8,438 nucleotides of DNA from NCBI GenBank assembly GCA_027022125.1, contig JALVZI010000381.1, positions 1 to 8,438 on the forward strand, read 5' to 3'. A program made the translations under genes and the position numbers. This stretch comes from Anaerolineae bacterium. Lineage in GTDB: Bacteria; Chloroflexota; Anaerolineae; 4572-78. A model generated the notes under the pieces. That model did not search any database. It was not told the origin of the DNA and worked only from the letters and a program-made list of their open reading frames with translations. Shown in pieces: positions 1 to 6,514 of this stretch; the stretch's first letter is position 1; each line of letters starts with the position of its first letter.

Positions 1-818
1 AGCGCATACAGCACGTTGCTGCGCGCCACCATATACACCCCGGCAGTCACCATCGTTGCGGCATGGATGAGCGCCGAAACGGGGGTGGGACCTTCCATCG
101 CATCGGGAAGCCAGACGTACAGCGGCAATTGCGCGCTTTTGCCAATCGCGCCGATGAACAGCAGCGCGGTAATGGCGGTAATCACGCCGGTGGAAATGCC
201 GGGCGCGGCTTCAAACACGCCGGTGTATTGCAGTGTGCCGAAGGTTGTCCAAATGAGAAATACCCCCAGCGCGAAACCGAAGTCGCCCACACGGTTGACG
301 ATGAACGCTTTTTTGCCCGCGTCCGCCGCCGAATCTTTGAAGAACCAAAAACCGATGAGCAGGTAACTGCATGCGCCCACCAACTCCCAACCGACATACA
401 ATCCGAGATAGTTGTCGGAGAGCACCAGAATGAGCATACTGGCGATAAACAGGTTCAGGTATGTGAAAAACCGCGAAACGCCCTCATCGCCATGCATGTA
501 ACCGATGGCGTAAATGTGGATGAGCAATCCGACACCCGTCACCACCAGCGTCATAATCATTGAAAGGGGGTCAACCAGCAAACTAAAATGCACATCAAAA
601 TCGCCGATGGTTATCCAACGCCACAGGTCAACCGTTTGCCGGTGGTCGGGCAAATTCGGCACCTGCAAAAAAGCCAGCACGCCGATGATGAACGACAGCG
701 CCACCATGCTCACTGCCAACCAGCCGTTGGTTTTTTCGCCGAGTTTTTTGCCGAAAACCCCGTTGATGAAAACCCCAATCAGGGGGAACGCAATTGCCAG
801 CCAGATTAGATTGGTCAT
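1..818 (-). CDS. nuoL: NADH-quinone oxidoreductase subunit L (NuoL), 5' part only
   Basis: This is the N-terminal 272 residues of the large antiporter-like proton-pumping subunit of complex I, an integral membrane protein. The gene runs off the window edge with no stop; NuoL is usually a little over 600 residues. It starts at ATG 818-816, 11 nt after the nuoK stop, with GGAG five bases upstream. Visible family signatures are the N-terminal hydrophobic helices, LLVDPLS near residues 80-86, GWELVGACSYLLIGFW at 143-158 with the conserved Glu145, KKAFIVNRVGD near 169-179, GKSAQLPLYVWLPDAMEGP at 226-244 with Lys227 of the proton path, and PVSALIHAATMVTAG at 246-260. NuoM and NuoN share this fold, but the IVNRVGD segment and the position directly after nuoK point to NuoL. 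It is the last gene visible in the operon. The sequence shown is intact; the long lateral helix would lie outside the window. Confidence 0.96.
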   Translation of the reverse strand, partial: MTNLIWLAIAFPLIGVFINGVFGKKLGEKTNGWLAVSMVALSFIIGVLAFLQVPNLPDHRQTVDLWRWITIGDFDVHFSLLVDPLSMIMTLVVTGVGLLIHIYAIGYMHGDEGVSRFFTYLNLFIASMLILVLSDNYLGLYVGWELVGACSYLLIGFWFFKDSAADAGKKAFIVNRVGDFGFALGVFLIWTTFGTLQYTGVFEAAPGISTGVITAITALLFIGAIGKSAQLPLYVWLPDAMEGPTPVSALIHAATMVTAGVYMVARSNVLYA

Positions 819-829
819 AATTGCTCCAA

Positions 830-1132
830 TTAGCCTTTTAGCGAATCAAAATCGTCTATATTCACCGATTGGGTTTGGCGATAGAGTTCCACCAAAATCG
901 CCAACCCGACAGCCGCTTCCACTGCGGCGACGGTCATAATCATAAACACAAACACTTGCCCGGTCATCGAACCCAACTCGTGCGAAAACGCGACAAACGT
1001 CAGGTTGACCGCATTCATCATCAATTCCACACACATTAAAATGACCAGTGTGTTTCGCCGCAGCATTACCCCGCCGGCGCCGATGGAAAACAGAATTGCC
1101 GCTAACAATAGATACCATGCTGTCGGAATCAT
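830..1132 (-). CDS. nuoK: NADH-quinone oxidoreductase subunit K (NuoK)
   Basis: This small membrane subunit of the complex I proton-pumping arm is 100 residues long with three predicted transmembrane helices, the usual length for NuoK. I chose ATG 1132-1130 (protein starts MIPTAWYLLL). A start 30 bases further upstream would add ten polar residues from within nuoJ that no NuoK needs. A good ribosome site (AGAGG) lies about nine bases upstream, inside the 3' end of nuoJ. The two buried glutamates essential for proton transfer in the family are present: Glu36 in LMCVELMMN and Glu72 in TVAAVEAAVG. The C terminus, NIDDFDSLKG, is the familiar NuoK ending. One base separates it from the nuoJ stop and 11 bases from nuoL, so translation is probably coupled. 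Confidence 0.97.
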   Translation of the reverse strand: MIPTAWYLLLAAILFSIGAGGVMLRRNTLVILMCVELMMNAVNLTFVAFSHELGSMTGQVFVFMIMTVAAVEAAVGLAILVELYRQTQSVNIDDFDSLKG

Positions 1133-1133
1133 T

Positions 1134-1673
1134 TTACTTGCCTCTTTCTCGATGTTGCACAAACCGCCAGCCGCCCAGCATCACCACCCCGACAATACCC
1201 ACCAGCAGCAGTATCGAAGCCAGTTCAAACGGCAGCAGGTATTGCGTAAAAAGGGACTGCCCCACCAATTCCGCGCTGCCCTGCTGAGCAATGAGTTCAT
1301 CCGTTACCGTGCCGGCAACCGGTTGGGTGCTGTACAGCCAATCGTACACCGCCGTGCCGCTGACCGTCAGAAAAATCAGCGCCAACAGTACCATCACCCC
1401 GTTGCGCACGGTGAGCCACTGCGGAATTATCTCGCCGAGTTCCGCACCCAAAAGCATCACCACAAACAGGATGAGCACCACAATCGCCCCGGCATACACC
1501 ATAATTTGCGCCACGGCGATAAACTGGGCGCTGAGCAATACATACAACCCGGCAATCATGGTCATACTCAGCAGCAGAAACAGCGCACTGTGAACGGCGT
1601 TTTTGTTAAACACCATCGCCAGTCCCCCGACAACTGCCAATCCACCAAAGATAAAGAAAAGAATTGCTTCCAT
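1134..1673 (-). CDS. nuoJ: NADH-quinone oxidoreductase subunit J (NuoJ)
   Basis: This is a membrane subunit next to NuoK and NuoH in the complex I arm. It has 179 residues and about five hydrophobic helices. The third helix, roughly residues 54-74 (VAQIMVYAGAIVVLILFVVML), is the conserved NuoJ helix that carries the pi-bulge and takes part in coupling quinone reduction to pumping. The last helix is about 147-167, followed by a short basic tail. I chose ATG 1673-1671 (MEAILFFIFGG), which matches the usual NuoJ beginning. A TTG at 1685 would add four residues and is less likely. No clear Shine-Dalgarno sequence is visible upstream of either start, unlike most neighbouring genes. The gene follows a 311-nt repeat-filled gap after nuoI, so initiation here may depend on upstream sequence I cannot interpret. 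Its stop lies one base before the nuoK ATG. Confidence 0.95.
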   Translation of the reverse strand: MEAILFFIFGGLAVVGGLAMVFNKNAVHSALFLLLSMTMIAGLYVLLSAQFIAVAQIMVYAGAIVVLILFVVMLLGAELGEIIPQWLTVRNGVMVLLALIFLTVSGTAVYDWLYSTQPVAGTVTDELIAQQGSAELVGQSLFTQYLLPFELASILLLVGIVGVVMLGGWRFVQHRERGK

Positions 1674-1725
1674 AGTCTGTACCAACTGTTAAATTTGTTG
1701 TATCTATTCAGCCACAATTAGATGG

Positions 1726-1762
1726 AACACAGATAACGCAGATGATGCGGATTAACACAGAT
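1726..1762. repeat. degenerate 9-bp tandem repeat (AACACAGAT units)
   Basis: Four 9-bp units are visible: AACACAGAT (1726-1734), AACGCAGAT (1735-1743), GATGCGGAT (1744-1752), then after one extra T, AACACAGAT (1754-1762). On the minus strand the units read ATCTGTGTT, ATCCGCATC and ATCTGCGTT. From memory, this style of degenerate repeat occurs dispersed in intergenic regions of several environmental bacterial phyla; its role is unknown to me. Confidence 0.7.
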
Positions 1763-1771
1763 TTTAAATGA

Positions 1772-1806
1772 CATTCGCTATTCATCACTCGTCATTCGCT
1801 ATTCAT
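1772..1806. repeat. 14-bp direct repeat, period 21
   Basis: CATTCGCTATTCAT occurs exactly at 1772-1785 and again at 1793-1806, with a 21-base period and the spacer CACTCGT. Bases flanking the two copies differ. It is a different repeat family from the 9-bp tandem beside it. Confidence 0.8.
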
Positions 1807-1859
1807 TTTGTGTTCCACTATGCCCCGTACAGTTACAAATTTGTTTTTTAACACCTAAC

Positions 1860-1872
1860 GCGGACAAGCCGC
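1860..1872. repeat. small GC stem, GCGG-ACAAG-CCGC
   Basis: GCGG at 1860-1863 pairs with CCGC at 1869-1872 around the five-base loop ACAAG. It is short, and on the minus strand the nearest T/A-rich run is some bases downstream, so I do not call it a terminator. It sits between the two larger repeat clusters and looks like part of a composite dispersed repeat. Confidence 0.4.
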
Positions 1873-1886
1873 AACCAAACAAGGAG

Positions 1887-1971
1887 CACAGAGTTTCACA
1901 GAGGCTGTACTGAGGACATTGAGAAAAACAAAAACTTTGTGTATCTCTGTGACTTCTCCGTGTCCTCTGTG
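1887..1971. repeat. 85-bp imperfect palindrome of CACAGAG/CTCTGTG units
   Basis: Two CACAGAG units (1887-1893 and 1897-1903) face two CTCTGTG units (1945-1951 and 1965-1971). A further pair, GAGGACA (1912-1918) and TGTCCTC (1961-1967), is also complementary, so alternative stems are possible. The arms are separated by an A-rich loop. In RNA it could fold into a long interrupted hairpin 14 bases past the nuoI stop, where it might slow 3' decay of a nuoGHI message. That role is inferred; the sequence shows only the symmetry. Confidence 0.7.
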
Positions 1972-1984
1972 TAAATATCTTTCC

Positions 1985-2494
1985 CTACTTCGTCACGCGC
2001 CATGAATCTTGCGGCACAAAAACTTCATCATCCCGAATTTGGATGTATTTCGGCTCGTGCGGTTCCAGCAGACGGTCTTGGGTGTAAATGGCGTCCCAGC
2101 GGTCATATTCCGCCAGCGCGAAATCGTGTTCCAGCACAATCGCGCCGGTGGGACACGCTTGCTGACAGTATCCGCAGAAAATGCAGCGCAGCATGTTGAT
2201 TTCATACACTTCCGCGTACCGCTCGCCGGGCGACCGCCGATTTTCTTCCGTATTTTCCGCCGCTTCCACCCGAATGCACTGGGTGGGACACGCCGCCGCA
2301 CACAATGCGCAGCCGATACATTTTTCCAGCCCGTTGTCGTGGCGTTTTAAAACGTGCCGCCCGCGAAAACGCGGATACACCAGCACCGGTTCATCGGGAA
2401 ACTGGTTGGTCACCGGCTTTTTGAACAGATATTTCAGCGTGACGCCCATCGCCCGCAGAATTTGATAACTGCCATCAAAAATTTTGTTAATCAT
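1985..2494 (-). CDS. nuoI: NADH-quinone oxidoreductase subunit I (NuoI), 8Fe ferredoxin type
   Basis: This peripheral-arm subunit carries the two 4Fe-4S clusters N6a and N6b that hand electrons from NuoG on towards cluster N2 and quinone. It has 169 residues, a normal NuoI length. The first motif has cysteines 59, 62, 65 and 69 (CIGCALCAAACP) and the second 104, 107, 110 and 114 (CIFCGYCQQACP). As in all NuoI proteins, the fourth cysteine of each motif is expected to ligate the other cluster. The amphipathic N terminus (KIFDGSYQILRAMGVTLKYLF) is the usual membrane-surface helix. The segment EENRRSPGERY (about 83-93), between the motifs, is a style I associate with Chloroflexota and Actinobacteria. 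The start is ATG 2494-2492, with GGTG seven bases upstream, 30 nt after nuoH. All cluster ligands are intact. Confidence 0.97.
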   Translation of the reverse strand: MINKIFDGSYQILRAMGVTLKYLFKKPVTNQFPDEPVLVYPRFRGRHVLKRHDNGLEKCIGCALCAAACPTQCIRVEAAENTEENRRSPGERYAEVYEINMLRCIFCGYCQQACPTGAIVLEHDFALAEYDRWDAIYTQDRLLEPHEPKYIQIRDDEVFVPQDSWRVTK

Positions 2495-2524
2495 ATTTTT
2501 GCACCATCCAAACCGGATTCTCGT

Positions 2525-3529
2525 TTACAGTGCGATGACAATCGCCGTGACAACAAGATTTAACAGCGCCAAAGGCATCAAAAATTTCCAGCAGAAGCGC
2601 ATCAACTGGTCGTATCGCACGCGGGGAACACTGGCGCGCACCCAAATGACCGTGAAAATCATCACGGCGGTTTTTATGAAAAAGTATATCAGCCCCAAAA
2701 AGGGAACGCTTTCAGCGCCGGGACCGCTCCAGCCACCCAAAAAGAGAATCGCCGTGAGCGCGCTGAAGGTGATGACGTGGATATATTCGCCCATCGCAAA
2801 CGATGCGAACCGGATACCGCCGTACTCGGTCATAAATCCGGAAACCAGTTCGTTTTCGGTTTCCGGCAGGTCAAACGGCGACCGATTCGACTCTGCCAGC
2901 CCGGCGATGAAAAAGATGATGAAGGCAATCGGTTGCAACACAATCAGCCACACATGGTCAACCTGAAATTGGATGATTTTGGTCATACTCATCGTACCGG
3001 CAACCAAAATGACCGCCACCAGCGTCAGCCCCATCGGCAATTCATAACTGACCAACTGTGCGCTGGCGCGCAACGCCCCCAACAGCGAATATTTGTTGTC
3101 CGACGACCACCCCGCCAGCACCACCGCATACGAGCCGATGCTGGTGACTGCCGCCACATACAGCAAGCCGACATTCACATCTGCCAAAACGGGCGGAATG
3201 GTATACCCCAGCAGCGACAATCCGTGGCTGGCGAGCGGGAACACCGCCCAGCCCATAATCGCGGTGGAAATTGCCAGTATCGGCGCCAGCAGATACACCC
3301 ATTTATCGGCGTGGGTGGGCAGCAATTCCTCTTTAAACATCATTTTCAGCGCGTCCGCCACCGGTTGCAGCAGCCCAAAGGGACCGGCTCGGTTGGGACC
3401 AAAACGCATGGTAAACCGCGCCACCAATTTTCGCTCAACCAAACTCAAATAGGCGAAACCGGTGAGCAACATCACCACCAAAATTACGCTATATACCACC
3501 GGAATTAACAGGGTTTGAATCCAGTCCAT
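2525..3529 (-). CDS. nuoH: NADH-quinone oxidoreductase subunit H (NuoH)
   Basis: This is the membrane subunit that, with NuoB and NuoD, forms the quinone-binding cavity and links it to the proton channels. It has 334 residues and about eight hydrophobic helices, a typical length. Conserved landmarks are VERKLVARF near 31-39, GPNRAGPFGLLQP at 44-56, the charged loop AESNRSPFDLPE at 212-223 with ENELVSGFMTEYGG at 225-238 (acidic residues lining the quinone/proton path), and RASVPRVRYDQLM at 298-310 before the last helix. The ATG at 3529-3527 overlaps the nuoG stop as TGATG, a classic arrangement for translational coupling. GGAG lies eight bases upstream, inside nuoG. nuoI follows after 30 nt. 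No anomalies seen. Confidence 0.97.
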   Translation of the reverse strand: MDWIQTLLIPVVYSVILVVMLLTGFAYLSLVERKLVARFTMRFGPNRAGPFGLLQPVADALKMMFKEELLPTHADKWVYLLAPILAISTAIMGWAVFPLASHGLSLLGYTIPPVLADVNVGLLYVAAVTSIGSYAVVLAGWSSDNKYSLLGALRASAQLVSYELPMGLTLVAVILVAGTMSMTKIIQFQVDHVWLIVLQPIAFIIFFIAGLAESNRSPFDLPETENELVSGFMTEYGGIRFASFAMGEYIHVITFSALTAILFLGGWSGPGAESVPFLGLIYFFIKTAVMIFTVIWVRASVPRVRYDQLMRFCWKFLMPLALLNLVVTAIVIAL

Positions 3530-6183
3530 CAGGCAAGCTCCGAAACGGGTACTTTGGCAATTTCAACCGACACGAGCCGTTTGCTGCCAAGTAATTTTTC
3601 TGCGGGATAGCCATTTAAATTGCGGGGAACCAGCACCACGCCTTCGGGCACCAGTCCGTTCAACTGCACCGGCACAGTCACCGAAACACCCGGCACGCTC
3701 AGCGAAACCATATCGCCATTGGCAATTTCAAGCCGTTTTGCGTCTTTTCTGGACATAACCGCGTGCGGTTGCTGAATGTGCGCCGCCACCACTTCGGCTT
3801 GGGCGATGAGTGTGCCGCCATCATACAGCACGCGCGGGGCGACCAGCACCATACCGGCGGGCGTTTCCGCTGCCGGTTCGACAAATTCGACCGCCAATTT
3901 CGCGTCGTCGGCTTCTGCCAGCGAATGCCACTGCAAGCCTTCGCGCACATCGGCGGTAAAACTGGTGCCGCTGTAAATGTAGTGCGACATTTTCCGTTCC
4001 AGCGAAATCGGTTTCACCAGATTTTCAAAATTCATATCGGCATACAATGGCACTTCCCGCGTAATTTCCGCCATCACGCCATCTGCCGAAGCGTAATCCC
4101 ACTCCGTGCCGAGTTTTCCGGCGACGGCGGTGAAAATCAGCCAGTCTGCCCACGCCAGCGGCGGCGCGGAAACGGCGTTATCGAATGCCTGCACCCAGCG
4201 TTCCACACTGGTGAATGTGCCGTCGCGCTCTGCCGTGCCGCGTGCGGGCAAAACCACATCCGCCAATTTCGCGGTTTCGGTCAGGAACAAATCTTGCACC
4301 ACCACAAATTCGGCGGCTTCGATGGCGGCGCGATAGCGGTCTGATTCAGCGGCGGGGTCCGCCCCGGCGATATACAGTGCGGGCAGCGGCTCATCCGGCG
4401 AAAGCATATCGCGCGCCGAAAGTCCGGCATCGCCATTCAGCGGTTGGTAGCCCGGCAGACGGTTCGGCACGATGCCCAAATCTGCCGCGCCGCGACTGTT
4501 GGCGTGCGGCAAAACGGCAATCACGCCGTTGTTGGCTTTGCCGGCGTGCCCGGTCAACAGCACCAGCGCGCGGATGGCGGCTTGCAGACTTTCGTCGCCG
4601 CCCGATTCCAACCCATACAGCACCAGCCCGTTTTCGGCTTTGGCGAATGTGTGCGCCGCCTGCCGCAGGTCGTCTTCCGACACGCCGCACAGTTCGGCGG
4701 CGCGGGCGGGCGTAAAGGTTTTCATCGCTTCGATGAGCGGTTCGAACCCGTCCACATGCGCCGACAGATATTCTTTGTTTTCCAACCCCTCATCAATCAC
4801 CGCGGCGACCAGCCCCCATGCGAAGGCGGCTTCCGCGCCGTAGCGATAGCGCAGCGTGCTTTCGGCAACGCTGTCGAGTTTCGTCCAGCGACCACCGGCG
4901 TTGATGAGATGGGCGCCGTGCCGCGCCGAACCGCGCACCCGCAGGTACAGTATCGGCGACTCTTCATCCAAATCGGAGCCAATCACCAAAATTGCCGATT
5001 CGCCTTTCAGCCGCCCGATGTCGGTGCCGACGCCCGCGCCGACTGCGTGAGCCAGCGTGTCATCAAAAGCGGCATTCAGCCCGACGCGGTGGTCGATATT
5101 GTTGCTGCCCAGCACTTGGCGGAAGAGTTTTTGGAAAAGGTACAAATCTTCGTTTGAAAGATGTGCCCCGGCGATGCCGCCTGTTTTTTCTTTGGAATGT
5201 TGCAACTTGCGCGCCACCAGCGACAGGGCTTCATCCCAACTCGATTCCACAAATTCGCCATTCTTTTTGATGAGCGGCGCGGCGAGCCGGTTGTGACTGC
5301 CGTTAAAGTGATGCCCGAACCGCCCTTTGTCACACAGCCAAATTTCGTTGACGGCTTCGTTTTGGCGGGGCATCACCCGTTTGATGGTGTCGAAACGGGT
5401 ATTCAGCACGGTGTTACAGCCTACGCCGCACAAATTGCAGATGCTGGGCACACTTTCCATTTCCCATGAGCGCGCGCCAAAGCGGAAATCTTTGGTAGTC
5501 AACGCGCCGACGGGGCAGATGTCGGTGGTGTTGCCGGAGTATTTGCTGTCGAATTTGGGTTTGGAGTAACTGACAATCCGCGAATCGCGCCCGCGATTGT
5601 CGATTGCCAGCACATGGTCACCGGCAATTTCATCTTCAAACCGCACACAGCGCGCGCACAGAATGCAACGCTCGGTATCGAGATAAATCAAATCGCCCAG
5701 CGGCTCTTTTTTGGGGCTGTGGTGTTTGTCTTCCAACCGGAAGTGAGACACGCCGGGACCGTAGGCATACGTTAAATCTTGCAGCGAGCATTCGCCGCCT
5801 TTGTCGCACACGGGGCAATCGAGCGGGTGGCTGGTGAGCAGAAATTCCAAAATACCGCGCCGGTCGGCGATGGATTCTTCGCTTTGGGTGACAACCACCA
5901 TTCCCGGCGAAACGGGGGTGGTGCAGGCGGTCATCGGTTTGGGGAAGAAACGGATGACCGGATTACCGTTGTCGTCCAACTCAAATTCGCCGGTTTGACG
6001 GTTGCGCACCGGTGTGCCCACCGTTACCAGACACATCCGGCACATACCGACCGGTTCCAATTTGGAGTGGTAACAAAAAACCGGAATTTCGTTTCCCGCC
6101 TGTTTTGCGGCTTCTACAATGAGCGTTCCTTTGGGAACACTGACTTCTACACCGTCTATTGTGAGAGTTACCAAATCAGACAT
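3529..6183 (-). CDS. nuoG: NADH-quinone oxidoreductase subunit G (NuoG), with N7 cluster site
   Basis: This is the largest peripheral-arm subunit, passing electrons from NuoF to NuoI. It has 884 residues, near the upper end for the family. A 2Fe-2S ferredoxin domain uses Cys37, 48, 51 and 87. The N5 site has His119, Cys123, 126 and 132 (HPLDCPVC...GGEC). The next 4Fe-4S site has Cys173, 176, 179 and 223 (RCILCARCV, DICPVGAL). A further site, Cys249, 252, 256 and 284 (CNLCGVGC, WLCDKGRF), matches the off-pathway N7 cluster found only in some bacteria. The rest is a molybdopterin-oxidoreductase-like domain, ending in a molybdopterin-dinucleotide-binding-like domain at about 780-880. That domain is structural in NuoG, so no molybdenum catalysis is implied. 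The ATG at 6183 has AGGAA six bases upstream. The stop overlaps the nuoH start. Confidence 0.97.
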   Translation of the reverse strand: MSDLVTLTIDGVEVSVPKGTLIVEAAKQAGNEIPVFCYHSKLEPVGMCRMCLVTVGTPVRNRQTGEFELDDNGNPVIRFFPKPMTACTTPVSPGMVVVTQSEESIADRRGILEFLLTSHPLDCPVCDKGGECSLQDLTYAYGPGVSHFRLEDKHHSPKKEPLGDLIYLDTERCILCARCVRFEDEIAGDHVLAIDNRGRDSRIVSYSKPKFDSKYSGNTTDICPVGALTTKDFRFGARSWEMESVPSICNLCGVGCNTVLNTRFDTIKRVMPRQNEAVNEIWLCDKGRFGHHFNGSHNRLAAPLIKKNGEFVESSWDEALSLVARKLQHSKEKTGGIAGAHLSNEDLYLFQKLFRQVLGSNNIDHRVGLNAAFDDTLAHAVGAGVGTDIGRLKGESAILVIGSDLDEESPILYLRVRGSARHGAHLINAGGRWTKLDSVAESTLRYRYGAEAAFAWGLVAAVIDEGLENKEYLSAHVDGFEPLIEAMKTFTPARAAELCGVSEDDLRQAAHTFAKAENGLVLYGLESGGDESLQAAIRALVLLTGHAGKANNGVIAVLPHANSRGAADLGIVPNRLPGYQPLNGDAGLSARDMLSPDEPLPALYIAGADPAAESDRYRAAIEAAEFVVVQDLFLTETAKLADVVLPARGTAERDGTFTSVERWVQAFDNAVSAPPLAWADWLIFTAVAGKLGTEWDYASADGVMAEITREVPLYADMNFENLVKPISLERKMSHYIYSGTSFTADVREGLQWHSLAEADDAKLAVEFVEPAAETPAGMVLVAPRVLYDGGTLIAQAEVVAAHIQQPHAVMSRKDAKRLEIANGDMVSLSVPGVSVTVPVQLNGLVPEGVVLVPRNLNGYPAEKLLGSKRLVSVEIAKVPVSELA

Positions 6184-6199
6184 AATCTATTCCTGAAAC

Positions 6200-6253
6200 G
6201 CATGACTCGCGCCATGCCGTGTGATGGAATTTTTGGCGGCAGGCAATACCGCC
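6200..6253 (-). other. possible leader stems upstream of nuoG
   Basis: Two small inverted repeats lie in the probable nuoG leader. GGCGG (6235-6239) faces CCGCC (6249-6253), and GCATG (6200-6204) faces CATGC (6213-6217). Each stem is only five base pairs, so stability is doubtful. The nearer one is six bases from the AGGAA ribosome site and could modestly affect its access. Confidence 0.25.
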
Positions 6254-6260
6254 CGATACT

Positions 6261-6289
6261 TTTATAAACATGGTTTATTTAGCCGACAA
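6261..6289 (-). promoter_or_regulatory. candidate sigma-70-type promoter for nuoG, with dyad over the -10
   Basis: Read on the minus strand, TTGTCG (6289-6284, four of six matches to TTGACA) is 17 bases from TATAAA (6266-6261, five of six matches to TATAAT). The expected transcript start is near 6254, about 70 bases before the nuoG ATG. A perfect dyad, ATAAAC-ATG-GTTTAT (6264-6278), overlaps the -10 and spacer and could be a protein-binding site, though it may be chance in AT-rich DNA. No experimental support. Confidence 0.35.
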
Positions 6290-6326
6290 CTATCTTTACA
6301 AATTCGTCTGTCGCTGCCAATACCGG

Positions 6327-6511
6327 ACGTGAAACGTGAAACGTGATTTTTTTGCCGTTAAAAAGTTCTGTCCGTAAAGCGACCAACTGATTTTTTGTTT
6401 CTATCTGCATAAATCTATGCAATTTTTGACCCGGCAGTGCAGAATGTTTTTTATCTGTTACGAGCATTGCTGGTCGCCCAAATCATCACGTTTCACGCCT
6501 CACGTTTCACG
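6327..6511. repeat. 185-bp element with inverted ends made of 7-bp ACGTGAA units
   Basis: The left end (6327-6347) is three tandem heptamers, ACGTGAA, ACGTGAA, ACGTGAT. The right end (6485-6511), read on the minus strand, is CGTGAA, ACGTGAG, GCGTGAA, ACGTGAT. The inner 13 bases are an exact inverted pair: CGTGAAACGTGAT at 6335-6347 and its reverse complement at 6485-6497, separated by 137 nt. Inside are a second inverted pair (GCGACCA 6379-6385, TGGTCGC 6471-6477) and a TGCATA/TATGCA stem (6406-6421). The ends resemble those of a small palindromic non-autonomous element. No target duplication or transposase is visible. Confidence 0.65.
6406..6421. repeat. TGCATA-AATC-TATGCA hairpin inside the inverted-repeat element
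   Basis: A perfect six-base inverted repeat with a four-base loop sits near the middle of the 6327-6511 element. On the plus strand it is followed by AATTTTT, loosely terminator-like, but the stem is AT-rich and weak and no gene reads into it on that strand. Confidence 0.4.
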
Positions 6512-6514
6512 AAA

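Larger units (their letters stand above)
1723..1817. repeat. 95-bp segment bounded by 9-bp inverted repeats
   Basis: TGGAACACA at 1723-1731 is the exact reverse complement of TGTGTTCCA at 1809-1817. The pair brackets a segment made of the 9-bp tandem and the 14-bp direct repeats. Short inverted ends around non-coding sequence resemble a small non-autonomous element, but I see no flanking target-site duplication, so this is a structural description only. Confidence 0.45.
1674..1984. other. 311-nt repeat-rich gap between nuoI and nuoJ
   Basis: This gap holds no convincing coding sequence. It is more AT-rich than its flanks and is a patchwork of short repeats: a degenerate 9-bp tandem (1726-1762), a 14-bp direct repeat (1772-1785 and 1793-1806), a 9-bp inverted pair bounding 95 bp (1723-1731 and 1809-1817), a small hairpin (1860-1872), and a long imperfect palindrome (1887-1971). 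I found no convincing sigma-70 promoter for nuoJ and no GC-rich stem with a T-run that would end the nuoGHI transcript. It therefore probably lies within a continuous nuo transcript. Confidence 0.8.

Noticed and set aside
1133..1162. Longer nuoK starting at 1162
   Set aside because: The ten added residues are polar, overlap nuoJ and are absent from normal NuoK; the ATG at 1132 has a good ribosome site and gives the standard 100 residues.
1860..1872. GCGG/CCGC stem as an intrinsic terminator after nuoI
   Set aside because: Only four base pairs, and no T-run directly follows on the minus strand.
4444..5157. 237-codon plus-strand open frame opposite nuoG, and similar long plus-strand frames at 1005-1721 and 2777-3508
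   Set aside because: They lie opposite well-identified nuo genes, have low-complexity Arg/His/Gln-rich translations with no domains, and are explained by the codon bias of the real strand.
3529..6183. nuoG as a formate dehydrogenase or other molybdenum enzyme
   Set aside because: The molybdopterin-type domain could suggest it, but the N-terminal cluster pattern, the C-terminal sequence and the position between nuoF and nuoH identify NuoG.
6168..6215. 15-codon minus-strand upstream frame overlapping the nuoG start out of frame
   Set aside because: It has no clear ribosome site of its own and no attenuator-type codon run; chance frames of this length are common.
6279..6467. 62-codon minus-strand open frame between fbaB and nuoG
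   Set aside because: No ribosome site before its ATG, no recognisable domain, and part of it (ITFHVSRP) is simply translated heptamer repeat. It is probably a chance frame in AT-rich repeat DNA.
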